From assembly GCF_007991515.1 (NCBI RefSeq), contig NZ_BJYM01000018.1, positions 1 through 64,000 of the forward strand: DNA of 64,000 nucleotides, read 5' to 3'. Under the pieces are notes generated by a model. That model did no database searches. It had not been told where the DNA came from and saw only the letters and a program-made list of their open reading frames with translations. Source of the stretch: Oceanobacillus sojae. GTDB lineage: Bacteria > Bacillota > Bacilli > Bacillales > Amphibacillaceae. The translations under genes and the position numbers were made by a program. The number at the start of each line of letters is the position of its first letter. Positions within the stretch are counted from its first letter, which is position 1. Positions 8,648 through 18,426 of the stretch are shown in pieces.

Positions 8648-11600
8648 TCATTCCATCGAAGCCTCTGCCTCCAAAAATGCATTTTTTAAAGTTTCCCATT
8701 GTGCTTCAGTAGGTTTCCAATACCCCCGCTCTGATACCTCGACCAATGTTCCAAGCAAATCATGATATGCTTGCGGGTTTGCCTGGCGTATTTTTTCCTG
8801 CAATGCTTTATCCTCCACATACGTATCATGCACATGGGAAAACACCCAATTTTCCACTTTGTTCGTTGTGGCAGCCAGCCCCAGTAAATTCTCTGTGTGC
8901 TTTGCCATCTGCTGAACACCATGATAAGGATGCCCCAGCAGCCCTTCCATCCACTTCGGGTTGGTCAGACGTGTTCTGACACCGCGATTAATGGCATGCT
9001 CTACATCTTCTGTCTGCGGCGTTTGCTGAGTCGTATCGGTTATATAAATATCAACACGCTCTCCCTTTGCTTTTTCAATCGATTTCGCCAATCCCCCGAA
9101 GAAATTATAATAATCATCGATATCCGTAATTTCATATTCATGACTGGCCCGCAGCTGGGAAACGATATCGGCTGCTTCCATATGAAGATCATATAAATCA
9201 GGAAAGCTTTCTCCTCTTCTTAATTTACTATAGACATGCTGGGCATGGTGCTTGTACATCTCACCAAGCTCTTCTTCATCTGTCCAGCTGCCATCCTCAA
9301 TCATATGGTTAATCCCGGTTCCATATTCGCCTGAGGCTGGTCCAAATATCCTGGAAGAAGCTAAATCGAAAGCATCCGCTTGTTCATACCCTTCATGTAA
9401 CAGCTGTTCCTGTACTTTTAAAGTAAATGCCTTAAAATAATTATCCTCTTCCTGTTCATCTGCGCACGCAAGCTTTTCAAATAAATCATTCAAAGCATCA
9501 ATCACATTCGGAAATAAATCACGGAATACCCCTGACATACTGATGGCAACGTTCATTCTCGGTCTGCCCAGCTCTGAAAGGGGAATAAGTTCAAATGTTG
9601 TACTTGTTGCCTGGGAATGCTTCACTGCTTTTGCCCCGACATATTCTAAAAGTTGTCCAATTGTTTCTCCCTGCGTTCTCGATGTTTCAATCCCCCAAAG
9701 TACACAGGCTACGGTATGCGGGATTTTCCCGTGAGCTTCCTGGTATTGCGTTAAGGTTGCTTTGGCAATTTCAGCACCTCTTACAACCGCAGAAGGGCTC
9801 GGTACAGATCGCGGATCAAATTGATACAAATTGGTCCCCGTCGGCAAAGATTCTGGATTTCTATAGATATCACCTGCCAATTTTGCAGGCAGATAGCCTC
9901 CATTTAACGCTTTTATAATAGAGGATAGCTCCTCTGTTTTTCTTACTCTGTGATAAATGCTTTCCCCATACGCCAAAATATCTGCAAATGCTGCTGCATG
10001 AGAATTTCCCTGTACATCCGGTAAATGTCTGGATTCTATATAATCCCTTAATAAAACAGCTGCTTCTTTTTCCAGTTCTGCTTCATCATTCTGCAGCGCC
10101 GGCTTTAATTGGGATACCAACTGTTTCAAGGTAATTCCCATATGCTCTCTGCGCAACGTATATACTGTATGAAGAATTGCATCTTCATGCTTCAAGCCTT
10201 CTCCGATAATATGCAGTCCATACGGGATTAAAGCATACTGCATCCTTTGCAGCTCCTGCTCTATATCTTCTAATTGTTGATTGGAAAAGCCATTCTTATC
10301 TGCCAGCTCCTGAATTTCTTTCAAAATCTCTTCACAGCGCTGCGGGTCAAGCTGCTCGGCTTCCCGATATTCATGGAGCAGACGTTCCAGCTCTTCATAA
10401 TCGCCATATAGTCCCCCATCTCTGAAAGGAGGTGCCTGGTAACTGCTCAGTACAGCATGTGTCCGTCTCTTTGCGAGCATTGCTTCAGACGGGTTGCCGA
10501 TATAATAAAAATAAAAATGCGGCAGGGAATGTACCAGTTGATCCGGATAGCAGCTGGAAGACATGCCATTTTCTTTTCCTGGCAAATATTCCAGTGATCC
10601 ATGCGTGCCAATATGTACAATGGCATCGGATTGAAAGTCCTTTTCCAGCCAGTTATAAAAAGCCTGATATTGATAATGGGGCGGTACAGACTGATCATGG
10701 TAATCTGCTGATGAATCCTGGTCTGCTCCTCCTCTGCTTGGCTGTAATCCAATGAAAACATTCCCGTTAATAAAACCTGGTATGAAAAATACTTCTTCAT
10801 CTGTCATTATTTCTCCAGGATACTCTCCCCATTGGCTCTTCATCCGTTCCCGGTCCAGATGATTGGTCCAATCTTCTTTTGCTTTTGAAACTGAATACTG
10901 TAATCTTTGATCTGCATCCTCATCTACGCCCCAGCTTGTTTCATTAAATAGCTGATGCCCGCGAAATTGTTTTTCCAGTTCATCTCCAGTCATTCGTTCC
11001 ACCTGGTAGCCTTCATCTGCCAGTTTATTTAATAAAGCAGAGATGGAGCTGAATGTATCCAAAAAGGAGCCGCCAAACAGATTCCCCTCTCCAGGCGGAT
11101 AATTGTATCCGATTAGAGCCACGCGCTTCTGACTGTTCTCAAGCTTACGCAAATGCAGCCAGCGCTCAATACGATTCATAAAATAATGAACGCGCTCCTC
11201 CATAAGAACAAGCTCTTTTTTCTCAAATTGATAGTTTTTATCGAAGCCTGCTGATTGGATTGCTGCAATAGGGTAGGTCTCCACTGCACCATCCAGCTCC
11301 GGCAAAACAACGTTCACCATCGCTTCAACAGGTGAAAGTCCCTTTGTTTCCTCCCATTCCGCTAATGTGGTGCGCGTCAGAAAGAATGGATGAAGCATAG
11401 GAATATCCAGCTTCTCCAGCCAATCTGTTACATCTTCTCTGTCTCCTCCTCTTGGTCCTGATCCAAGACGGAAGCCGATAAAATTCACAATGAGCTGTAT
11501 GTCATCCAGCATCCCGACGAACAAGCTCTCCAAATTCTCCAAATCAATCTTCATAATACTTGTTAAGCCGACAGGAATAACTGCAGCGGTCGGCCTTAAC

Positions 11601-12313
11601 CGTTCGATAAGCTCAGCAATAACATCCGTAGACTTTACTCTGGCCTGGGAAGCAATATATATAAAGACAATTTTTGGCTTCGTTGCATCCTGTTTAGAAT
11701 CTTGCAGAAATACCTCTGCACTGCTGTAATACTCGCCAGTTGCAGGATCGATAATCCCTGTTTTCTCTGCATAGCTTGGAGCTTTCGCTTCGGGAACATC
11801 CGTATTCCCATAAAGATGAGCTGCAAAGTAGAAGAGCTCCTTCCAATTTGCAATACCGGAAGCATGCCAATAGTCTTTTATCTGCTCATAACTTTCGATT
11901 GCCTGCTCCTTTAATTCCCGTTCTTCCTGAGTCAACTCATTTGATGGATCAAACGGGGCCAGCTCTCCTGATTTTGGTTTAACCTGAATATCCTGTCCCA
12001 GTAATGCACCAAAGCGGATGATTTTCTCCCATTTCGATCCATTAATCATCAATGATATTTGATCACATTCATATCTTTCACATATCCGGGCCATTCTCAT
12101 GACCAGATCATCCTCAACTCCGTGTGGATCATAGATAAATAGATTGGCAGATTGAGAGACATGTTCAAATCGCCTCCATTGTTCTGCGCTTAATGGCTCC
12201 TCGGTTAAAAATAGAGAAAGCTTTATCTCCGGATAGATTTCTTTTATCTGTTCATGTGCTTTCGCGGCATCAGCTAATGTTCCAGATGAAGCAGCAGCAA
12301 AAATAATATGCAC
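8648..12313 (-). CDS. cobN: CobN-like cobaltochelatase / Mg-chelatase H-type subunit
   Basis: A 1221-residue large chelatase subunit of the CobN/BchH family, which inserts a divalent metal into a tetrapyrrole-type ring with ATP-dependent partners. The family core HIGTHGSLEYLPGKENGMS is seen near residues 565-583, followed by the YYIGNPSEAMLAKRR stretch and the late GPASGEYGTG motif. Length is near that of CobN. It is preceded, 68 bases upstream, by the ChlD-like and ChlI-like genes that would form the ATPase ring. There are no cobalamin or chlorophyll biosynthesis genes nearby, and the cluster starts at a Zur-type promoter, so its substrate may be a zinc-related metallophore or an imported tetrapyrrole (inference). 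The start is GTG with GGGAG about ten bases upstream; it is the last gene of the run. Confidence 0.9.
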   Translation of the reverse strand: MHIIFAAASSGTLADAAKAHEQIKEIYPEIKLSLFLTEEPLSAEQWRRFEHVSQSANLFIYDPHGVEDDLVMRMARICERYECDQISLMINGSKWEKIIRFGALLGQDIQVKPKSGELAPFDPSNELTQEERELKEQAIESYEQIKDYWHASGIANWKELFYFAAHLYGNTDVPEAKAPSYAEKTGIIDPATGEYYSSAEVFLQDSKQDATKPKIVFIYIASQARVKSTDVIAELIERLRPTAAVIPVGLTSIMKIDLENLESLFVGMLDDIQLIVNFIGFRLGSGPRGGDREDVTDWLEKLDIPMLHPFFLTRTTLAEWEETKGLSPVEAMVNVVLPELDGAVETYPIAAIQSAGFDKNYQFEKKELVLMEERVHYFMNRIERWLHLRKLENSQKRVALIGYNYPPGEGNLFGGSFLDTFSSISALLNKLADEGYQVERMTGDELEKQFRGHQLFNETSWGVDEDADQRLQYSVSKAKEDWTNHLDRERMKSQWGEYPGEIMTDEEVFFIPGFINGNVFIGLQPSRGGADQDSSADYHDQSVPPHYQYQAFYNWLEKDFQSDAIVHIGTHGSLEYLPGKENGMSSSCYPDQLVHSLPHFYFYYIGNPSEAMLAKRRTHAVLSSYQAPPFRDGGLYGDYEELERLLHEYREAEQLDPQRCEEILKEIQELADKNGFSNQQLEDIEQELQRMQYALIPYGLHIIGEGLKHEDAILHTVYTLRREHMGITLKQLVSQLKPALQNDEAELEKEAAVLLRDYIESRHLPDVQGNSHAAAFADILAYGESIYHRVRKTEELSSIIKALNGGYLPAKLAGDIYRNPESLPTGTNLYQFDPRSVPSPSAVVRGAEIAKATLTQYQEAHGKIPHTVACVLWGIETSRTQGETIGQLLEYVGAKAVKHSQATSTTFELIPLSELGRPRMNVAISMSGVFRDLFPNVIDALNDLFEKLACADEQEEDNYFKAFTLKVQEQLLHEGYEQADAFDLASSRIFGPASGEYGTGINHMIEDGSWTDEEELGEMYKHHAQHVYSKLRRGESFPDLYDLHMEAADIVSQLRASHEYEITDIDDYYNFFGGLAKSIEKAKGERVDIYITDTTQQTPQTEDVEHAINRGVRTRLTNPKWMEGLLGHPYHGVQQMAKHTENLLGLAATTNKVENWVFSHVHDTYVEDKALQEKIRQANPQAYHDLLGTLVEVSERGYWKPTEAQWETLKNAFLEAEASME

Positions 12314-12380
12314 GAATACTTCTCTCCCTTCTTTTATTAACTTTCTTACATCCTGAAAATAAATAGCAGGGCCTATGATT

Positions 12381-14228
12381 TTATCTGCGCCCTTCTAATG
12401 GATGCAGCCGGTTTTGCACTGCTTTTGCAATATTTTTATCTGTTAAAGCATCCAGTGAGAGGTATTCTCCTTCTATAACAGCTGCAAGCTCCTCTGCCAG
12501 GCCAAATGTATTTCTCCCGCTTTGGGTATCAATAACAGTCACCGGGAGCTGTTCCTGTGCAATTCTTTTGGCAATCTGATAGGCTTCGCTTCTTGCCTGA
12601 GCTGCAGTACCGCCTGGACTCAACGTTTCATTGGCATTCCCATCCGTCAAAATAACAAGATAAGGTATAGCCAGTTTATGAATGCGCTTCTCTTTTTCAC
12701 ATATTTTTAATGCTTTTTCCAGTCCGGCTGCCAGCGGTGTTTTCCCGCCAGTTGGTATTTCTCCTAGTTTCTGCTTTGCTTCTGCAAACTTATTCGTAAA
12801 AGGCAATACCTCTTCCGCTCCTGTTTTTCGGAAGGAAACCATGCCAATATGGTCTCTTTTTTGATAGGCCTGCTGAAGTAATTCCATAACAGCTCCTTTG
12901 ACAACTCTCATGTTTTTTTTCGCTGCAATGGAGCTGCTTGCATCCACTAAAAATAGAATGGTAAATCCCTGCTGCTTTTCCTTTAATTTATAGCGTATAT
13001 CCTCTTTTTCAATCGCCAGCTTTATTCCCGCAGAAGGCGTACGAACCTTCATAAATGGAGCTGCCACTGTCAGTGTATGATATAAAGAAATTGCTTCAGT
13101 GGGTATCTGCACTGCACGGAGCATTCGCCCATTACCTCCAGCAGAAGTCCCCTCCCGATGCTTTCCATTCATTGCATATGGATAGATATATTTTTTCGAG
13201 AAAAGGAAATCTGACTGCATTTTCAATGATGTTATCACCTGGTCTATTTCTTCTTCAGAGATCTCTGTAATAAACTGGTTATCCGGCGGTTCTTCCTTTG
13301 GAAAAGAATCACCAGGGGCTTCATGATCCTGTCCGCCATTATCCGATGGTTTTGCTTCACTGCCAGAGGATGGATGGCTTTGACCCGTATCCTCCGAATG
13401 GTTGTTAGAAGATTCCTCTTTTGCCTGTGACTCTGAATTCTCCTGATTAGAAGATTCCTGCTGCTCTCCCATTCGATGAGAAAGTACATACCCCGCTGCT
13501 TCCTCAATATGCTTTGGCTGTACGGATTGATCCGAATCCAAAGCTGCTAATGCCCGAGCTGTTTCAATCAAATCCATATCAGCTTCCTGATTTTTACAGC
13601 CCGAACCCATGACAACCTCTACTGCCAGCTTCAGCATTTTTTCAGAAACTTGAACAGTGGACAATCGCTGCCTGACTTTATCCAGTTCTCCCTTTGTATA
13701 TTCACGCTCTGCGTTCTCTCGGAATAATAAAATATTCTTGCGCTCTGACACATCAAAAACAGGAAGCAGACGGACACATAGCTTGGCATGCTTTAACAAG
13801 GATTTATCCAATATTTCCTGGTCGAGGCAATAAAACCATTTTGCCAGGATAGGATAATGAGAGTCCCCGTAAAATGACACTCCCTTATTTTTCAGCAATT
13901 GCATAAGTAAACGCTGATTATTCTCCGGCATCGATGCAAATTGATCGGTAATAACCACCTTTGCTTGATGAAAAATACTTTGATTACTTGAGTTCTTCCT
14001 GAGTGGAGAAAACAAGGCAAGCTCTTTTTCTCCCAATAATTTTTCTGTCGTAACGTGGGAAGGAATAATAACAGTATCCTCTTTAGGAAAGTAAGCTAAG
14101 ACCATTTGCAGCAAAGTTGTCTTTCCCGTTCCACTTGCCCCGGTGATACAGATCCGGTCCAAATACGGATTGATAAGCGCTGCGGCAAGGCCACGTTTTG
14201 CTTTCAGTTGACCAATCAGGCAATTCAT
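12381..14228 (-). CDS. ChlD/BchD-like chelatase subunit (AAA+ and VWA domains)
   Basis: A 615-residue protein with the architecture of magnesium-chelatase subunit D. An N-terminal AAA+ module has an intact P-loop GASGTGKTT (about residues 30-38). A long low-complexity linker rich in Ser, Asn, Gln, Glu and Asp spans about 250-320. The C-terminal von Willebrand A domain has a MIDAS DASSS (near 430) and the later TDG motif in [10 protein letters not shown]. It should join the ChlI-like ring and the CobN subunit in an ATP-driven chelatase. Its ATG overlaps the ChlI-like stop by four bases (ATGA), so the two are translationally coupled. In most ChlD proteins the P-loop is degraded; here it looks complete. 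Confidence 0.88.
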   Translation of the reverse strand: MNCLIGQLKAKRGLAAALINPYLDRICITGASGTGKTTLLQMVLAYFPKEDTVIIPSHVTTEKLLGEKELALFSPLRKNSSNQSIFHQAKVVITDQFASMPENNQRLLMQLLKNKGVSFYGDSHYPILAKWFYCLDQEILDKSLLKHAKLCVRLLPVFDVSERKNILLFRENAEREYTKGELDKVRQRLSTVQVSEKMLKLAVEVVMGSGCKNQEADMDLIETARALAALDSDQSVQPKHIEEAAGYVLSHRMGEQQESSNQENSESQAKEESSNNHSEDTGQSHPSSGSEAKPSDNGGQDHEAPGDSFPKEEPPDNQFITEISEEEIDQVITSLKMQSDFLFSKKYIYPYAMNGKHREGTSAGGNGRMLRAVQIPTEAISLYHTLTVAAPFMKVRTPSAGIKLAIEKEDIRYKLKEKQQGFTILFLVDASSSIAAKKNMRVVKGAVMELLQQAYQKRDHIGMVSFRKTGAEEVLPFTNKFAEAKQKLGEIPTGGKTPLAAGLEKALKICEKEKRIHKLAIPYLVILTDGNANETLSPGGTAAQARSEAYQIAKRIAQEQLPVTVIDTQSGRNTFGLAEELAAVIEGEYLSLDALTDKNIAKAVQNRLHPLEGRR

Positions 14229-15139
14229 TGATTATCGACAACCTTCTGATTTAACAGCTCAGTCAGCTTCTGATAAGAAGAATTCTCCTTCATCGGATCC
14301 TGTAATAAACGGTGTGGCAAGGCAAGCTCTGCCGCTTCGTAAATATCCTCCACCTGCACCATTGTCCGCTGCTTCCATGCAGCCAATGTCTGAGCTGCAG
14401 TGATGACAGTGATATCAGCACGGTGGCTTTCAATACCCAATTCAATCGATAAATCAGCTACAGCACGGAGAAGATGATCATTAATCTCAACAGCTGGCAA
14501 AAGCTCCTTCGCGCGCTGTATTTGGTATGTAAGCTGATTTTGATCCTGTTCATATTTTTTCTCAAACTGCTCCTGATTCTGTTCAAAATTCAAACGGCGT
14601 CGAATAACTTCCATGCGCTCTTCGACATTTTTCTCACTTTCCACATCTATACATAAGCCGAATCGATCGAGCAGCTGCGGCCGAAGTGCCCCTTCCTCCG
14701 GATTCATCGTTCCTACTAAGACAAATCGGGACGGGTGCTCATAGGATACACCTTCTCTTTCAATCCGGTTAACGCCCATTGCGGCTGTATCCAAAAGAAT
14801 ATCAACCAGATGATCTTCCAGAAGGTTCACCTCATCGACATATAAAATATTTTTATCCGCTTTTGCTAATATTCCCGGCTCCAGCTTCTTTTCTCCTGTT
14901 TTTAGAATATGCTCCATATCCAGTGTCCCTACAACACGGTCTTCTGTCGCACTTACCGGCAGATTGACCACAGATGTATTTGTCAGCACATCAGCCAATG
15001 CTCTTACAGCTGTTGACTTTGCTGTTCCTTTTTCACCTTGGATTAATACTCCTCCAATTTTGGGATTAATTCCATTTAAAATTAACGCTTTCTTCATTTT
15101 GTCTTGCCCTACAATTGCTGTAAAAGGATAATTTTTCAC
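14225..15139 (-). CDS. ChlI/BchI-like AAA+ chelatase ATPase
   Basis: A 304-residue AAA+ ATPase of the magnesium chelatase I family. It opens with YPFTAIVGQ, has Walker [10 protein letters not shown] (about residues 35-43), Walker [11 protein letters not shown] (near 105-114) and the family stretch [22 protein letters not shown]. It should hydrolyse ATP to power metal insertion by the CobN-like subunit. I chose the GTG at 15139 because AGAAGG lies seven bases upstream and the protein then begins directly before the conserved YPFTAIVGQ; a GTG 24 bases upstream has no good site. A MITE-like repeat separates it from the transporter genes upstream on the same strand. Confidence 0.9.
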   Translation of the reverse strand: MKNYPFTAIVGQDKMKKALILNGINPKIGGVLIQGEKGTAKSTAVRALADVLTNTSVVNLPVSATEDRVVGTLDMEHILKTGEKKLEPGILAKADKNILYVDEVNLLEDHLVDILLDTAAMGVNRIEREGVSYEHPSRFVLVGTMNPEEGALRPQLLDRFGLCIDVESEKNVEERMEVIRRRLNFEQNQEQFEKKYEQDQNQLTYQIQRAKELLPAVEINDHLLRAVADLSIELGIESHRADITVITAAQTLAAWKQRTMVQVEDIYEAAELALPHRLLQDPMKENSSYQKLTELLNQKVVDNQ

Positions 15140-15190
15140 ATTTAACCTTCTTTCCAAAATCACATACGATTATTTAATCTTTTAGAGGAT

Positions 15191-15368
15191 GTTCAAAAAG
15201 TCCAAAAAAGATGACGCAACGAATTTCTGCGTTGACGAAGATTTTTCAATGGGGCTGCGATTACTCGCCCCACCAAAAGCGTTACTCACGTATTATAAAG
15301 CATACGCTCCGTTTGAAAAATCTTCGCCGCCTTGAACTTCTTGGTCCTATTTATCGGACTTTTTGAAC
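15191..15368 (-). repeat. MITE-like intergenic repeat, copy 1
   Basis: A ~178-bp element bounded by 13-bp terminal inverted repeats GTTCAAAAAGTCC/GGACTTTTTGAAC. Read on the minus strand it is nearly identical to the copy at 19421-19593. Inside, 14-bp arms CGAAGATTTTTCAA and complement can form a second stem. No coding capacity. Its right end overlaps the last codons and stop of the ABC ATPase gene, and it sits between that gene and the ChlI-like gene. Confidence 0.85.
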
Positions 15369-16151
15369 ACGCACTTTTAGCGGCATCATCACGATACGCA
15401 ATAATTCATTATCTTTATCCTCATAGATATCTGCTTGGACATTAAAAACATCCTTAAACATATCCGGGTTCATCATTTCTTTTGGAGTACCCTGTCCATA
15501 AATATGCCCCTCTTTAACCACAATTACTTCATCCGAATAAACAGCTGCATGATTGAGATCGTGTAAAACCATAACAATTGTTACGTTTTGAGTTTTTTGC
15601 AACTGTGTTACGATTTCCAGCACATCCAGCTGATGTGAAATATCTAAGTATGTTGTTGGCTCATCTAAAAATAAAACTTTCGGCTGTTGAGCCAGGCAAA
15701 GAGCTATCCAAGCTCTTTGCCGCTCACCTCCAGACAGCTGAGAAACGTTCCGCTTTCTCAGCGCATCTAATTTAGTAAGCTGAATCGCTTCATCAATAAT
15801 TATCTGGTCTTCTTCATCGAGCCTTTGAAACATCGATTTATGCGGCGTTCGGCCATATGAAATCAATTGTTCCACGGTTAAATCCATTACATCATTCACT
15901 TGAGCAAGCAAAGCCAATTCCTGTGCCACTTTCTTTGGTGAAAGCCGGTAAAGGTCGGCCTGCTTCCAATATACTTGGCCATGATCAGGCTTCAGCTGAC
16001 GGGAGAGGACATGCAGCAGGGTGCTTTTCCCCGAACCGTTCGGCCCGATAATACTGTATATACGCCCTTCCTTCAGTTCCAAATCTATTTGCTTTAATAC
16101 GCGTTTATCCGAAAAGGAATGAGAAATGGAAGCAGCTTCTAATGCACTCAT
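15351..16151 (-). CDS. ABC importer ATPase, FecE/BtuD type
   Basis: A 266-residue ATPase of the iron-siderophore/heme/cobalamin import class. Walker A GPNGSGKST (about residues 36-44), Q-loop, signature LSGGERQR (near 139-146), Walker B VLFLDEPTT and the switch His in VLHDLNHA are intact. It pairs with the FecCD permease upstream; its ATG overlaps that gene's stop by four bases. The last seven codons and the stop TAA lie within the end of the MITE-like element, so the native C-terminus (VRVQKVR) is element-derived. It should energise uptake of a chelated metal or tetrapyrrole under Zur control. Confidence 0.9.
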   Translation of the reverse strand: MSALEAASISHSFSDKRVLKQIDLELKEGRIYSIIGPNGSGKSTLLHVLSRQLKPDHGQVYWKQADLYRLSPKKVAQELALLAQVNDVMDLTVEQLISYGRTPHKSMFQRLDEEDQIIIDEAIQLTKLDALRKRNVSQLSGGERQRAWIALCLAQQPKVLFLDEPTTYLDISHQLDVLEIVTQLQKTQNVTIVMVLHDLNHAAVYSDEVIVVKEGHIYGQGTPKEMMNPDMFKDVFNVQADIYEDKDNELLRIVMMPLKVRVQKVR

Positions 16152-17152
16152 ACCATTTTCCTCCTTAGTAAATATAGAAAAAACGGTGCTCCCAATGCAC
16201 CCATAATAACACCTACCGGAACTTCAATCGGTGCAAACATAATACGGCCCAAAGTATCAGAGGCCGTCAGAATTGCTGCTCCTAAAAATATAGAAGCAGG
16301 CAGAAGCACACGATAATCATTGCCTACAATTAATCTTGCTGTATGAGGAACAATTAAACCGACAAACCCCAATAAGCCAATGACACTGACAGCACTGGCA
16401 GCTAACAGCGTAGCAACAGCAGTCATAGAAAAACGAATCCATTCTACTCTGGCTCCCAGACTCTTAGCTGTCCGGTCTCCCAGCATTAATAGATTCATTT
16501 TTCGGATACCGATAATTGCAAGAAGGATACCAACAATCGAATAAGGCAGAATCACTTCTACCTGCGGCCAGCTTCTTGCACTTAAACCGCCAACCATAAA
16601 ATCAATGGTACCCTGCACTCTGTCACTGTAAAAAACCATCAGGGCAGATATACCGGAGCCTAAAAAAGCAGAAATAGCAACACCAGCCAGGATAATTCTG
16701 GTTGGCGCAATTCCTTTTTCCCACGCTAAAGCATATACCGTAAAAGCCACAATGGTTGCCCCAATAAACGCAACTGGGGTCAATATATGAGGCAGATGCG
16801 GATACAATATTAAAACAATCATACCCGCTAAGCCTGCCCCGCTGGAGACCCCAATAATATATGGATCGGCCAGCGGATTTTTCATAATCCCCTGAAGCAG
16901 GACACCAGCTACTGCCAGATTAGCACCTACCAGAATAGCAACAAATGTACGCGGGACCCGGATGTTCCAGATTATATTTTGAAAATCACTTTGGATATCT
17001 CCTGTAAAAGTTGTCCAAATATCTTTTAAGGGAATATTTGCCGATCCAAACTGGATACTAAAAATGGTTGAGATTACCATTAAAACAGCAAAAATCACAA
17101 CAATAAATCCTTTCCATCCGGCTCTATCTCTTAATGCTTCTTTTTTACTCAT
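16148..17152 (-). CDS. FecCD-family ABC importer permease
   Basis: A 334-residue integral membrane permease with about ten helices, of the family that imports siderophores, heme and cobalamin. The motif GVSSGAGLAGM and the coupling segment RMNLLMLGDRTAKSLGARVEWIR are clear. The start is ATG 17152, because it overlaps the stop of the binding-protein gene by eight bases and gives the usual short basic N-terminus (MSKKEALRDRAGWKGF); longer frames only read through the upstream gene out of frame. Part of the binding protein-permease-ATPase unit. Confidence 0.9.
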   Translation of the reverse strand: MSKKEALRDRAGWKGFIVVIFAVLMVISTIFSIQFGSANIPLKDIWTTFTGDIQSDFQNIIWNIRVPRTFVAILVGANLAVAGVLLQGIMKNPLADPYIIGVSSGAGLAGMIVLILYPHLPHILTPVAFIGATIVAFTVYALAWEKGIAPTRIILAGVAISAFLGSGISALMVFYSDRVQGTIDFMVGGLSARSWPQVEVILPYSIVGILLAIIGIRKMNLLMLGDRTAKSLGARVEWIRFSMTAVATLLAASAVSVIGLLGFVGLIVPHTARLIVGNDYRVLLPASIFLGAAILTASDTLGRIMFAPIEVPVGVIMGALGAPFFLYLLRRKMV

Positions 17153-18134
17153 TCTCAAACACTTCTGGGTACACCATCTCTGCCATATCCTGCATCGTAT
17201 CAGCATAATCAAGGCCAGGATTGGATAGATATTTTTCGGAAGGGACAATATGGACATTTCCTTCCTGTACTGCTTTTAGTGAGCTCCATGCAGGGTTTCC
17301 TTCTAATTCGTCCGTTATTGTTTCCTTTCCAGCTTCTTCACTTCCATGGATTGTCATCAGGATATAATCAGGCTGCTGCTCAGCAATTGTTTCTAAACTG
17401 TACGGTGCTGAAGTTTGCGAATCCGGGCTGGCTTCCATATCCTTTCCGATATTATTTACATGAAGCAGATCACCAATCTCCAGTGCAGTTGTATTGGATC
17501 TTTGAACAGAAACACTTCTCGGTGTAATATTTAAAACGACGATAGATGGTTCTTCACCACTTGGCAGTTTATCTTCTATTGCCTGCATCTCATCTTCAGT
17601 TTCCTGCAGTTTCTCAGCTGCAAGCTCTTCTTTTCCTAATATCTCTCCCATAAGTGTTGACATTTCCTTCACATCGTCAAAAGAGCGCATATCTAACAGT
17701 GCAAAAGGAATATCACTGTTCTCCATAATGCCTTCTAAATCCGCATGGAAATTTGGTGCTCCAATAACCAGATCCGGTGAAAGAGCCACCAATTCCTCTG
17801 TATTTATCTGATTCACTGTCCCCAATTCAGGTAAATCCTCTGCCTTCTCTGGAATAGGTATACCGCTGGTTGACATTCTTCCAACCGCTTCCCCATTCAG
17901 ATCATAAATTAATTTCAAAAATTCCGGCGCTAAAACAACAATTCTTTCCGGCTGTCCGTCAAGTACTACTTCTCTGTCCGTACTATCTGTAAAAGCTATT
18001 TCCTCTGTTCTATTATCCTGATTTTCCTCTGTTGCAGAGGTATCTTCCTCCTGCTGACAAGCTGCCATCAAAATAACCGCAAGCATAGCAGCTGCAATTC
18101 CTATTATTCTATTTTTTTGTAATAATTTCCCCAA
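17145..18134 (-). CDS. Metal-chelate/cobalamin-type ABC substrate-binding lipoprotein
   Basis: A 329-residue lipoprotein of the FecB/BtuF (TroA-like) superfamily. The signal peptide ends in lipobox MAAC (Cys near residue 26) followed by an acidic tether. The two-lobed fold is supported by DREVVLDGQPERIVVLAPEFLKLIYDL at the start of lobe 1, LGTVNQINTEELVALSPDLVIG, and the long connecting helix. It should capture a metallophore or tetrapyrrole outside the cell. The start is TTG with GGTAGG eight bases upstream. A Zur-type box (18153-18165) lies just upstream of its ribosome site and a second one overlaps the promoter, so it is probably the first gene of a zinc-repressed operon running to cobN. 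Confidence 0.88.
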   Translation of the reverse strand: MGKLLQKNRIIGIAAAMLAVILMAACQQEEDTSATEENQDNRTEEIAFTDSTDREVVLDGQPERIVVLAPEFLKLIYDLNGEAVGRMSTSGIPIPEKAEDLPELGTVNQINTEELVALSPDLVIGAPNFHADLEGIMENSDIPFALLDMRSFDDVKEMSTLMGEILGKEELAAEKLQETEDEMQAIEDKLPSGEEPSIVVLNITPRSVSVQRSNTTALEIGDLLHVNNIGKDMEASPDSQTSAPYSLETIAEQQPDYILMTIHGSEEAGKETITDELEGNPAWSSLKAVQEGNVHIVPSEKYLSNPGLDYADTMQDMAEMVYPEVFENE

Positions 18135-18152
18135 AGTAATTTCCTACCCTTC

Positions 18153-18165
18153 CGTAATGATTACG
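18153..18165. promoter_or_regulatory. Zur-type box, leader-proximal
   Basis: CGTAATGATTACG is a perfect 6-1-6 palindrome identical in core to the Bacillus Zur box (TCGTAATNATTACGA). It lies 19 bases before the TTG start of the binding-protein gene. Confidence 0.75.
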
Positions 18166-18263
18166 ATTTATTAATTAAAAAAATACTGTGTTTGTTTATG
18201 TAGTTACACTACCGCTAAGCTGCCACTTCCTTTCTACTAAACTAATTTGTTAAAAAAACAAAC

Positions 18264-18305
18264 CGTAATGATTACGTATTATATCATTTTTTTGTAAAGT
18301 TGCAA
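18264..18305 (-). promoter_or_regulatory. Zur-controlled promoter of the importer/chelatase operon
   Basis: On the minus strand TTGCAA (18300-18305), a 16-bp spacer and TATAAT (18278-18283) form the promoter. The palindrome CGTAATGATTACG (18264-18276) begins two bases after the -10 element, over the transcription start, so a bound repressor would block initiation. The core differs from Fur (GATAAT) and PerR (TATAAT) boxes and matches Zur. Confidence 0.8.
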
Positions 18306-18371
18306 CCACTTTTGTCATTTTTTGCGTGAAGCAGCAGAATGACAAATGAGCAATGAAGCTAGGTAAAGAAA

Positions 18372-18411
18372 ATACACCCTCTTCTTATATAGCTGAATCA
18401 AGAGGGTGTAT
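18372..18411 (-). terminator. Terminator of the flavoprotein gene
   Basis: 12-bp arms ATACACCCTCTT and complement with a 16-nt loop, followed on the minus strand by a T-rich stretch. It separates the thioredoxin-reductase-like gene from the importer operon, so the two have independent transcripts. Confidence 0.82.
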
Positions 18412-18426
18412 AGATAATTAAATCAT

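Noticed and set aside
10432..10800. Open frames on both strands inside the CobN-like gene
   Set aside because: They have no ribosome site and lie fully within a frame with strong family motifs, so they are chance frames.
15191..15368. Riboswitch or T-box upstream of the ChlI-like gene
   Set aside because: The structure is a dispersed repeat with terminal inverted repeats and an inverted copy elsewhere, and shows no known riboswitch core.
17153..17257. Upstream extension of the permease gene
   Set aside because: It reads the binding-protein gene in another frame; ATG 17152 with an overlap gives the family-type N-terminus.
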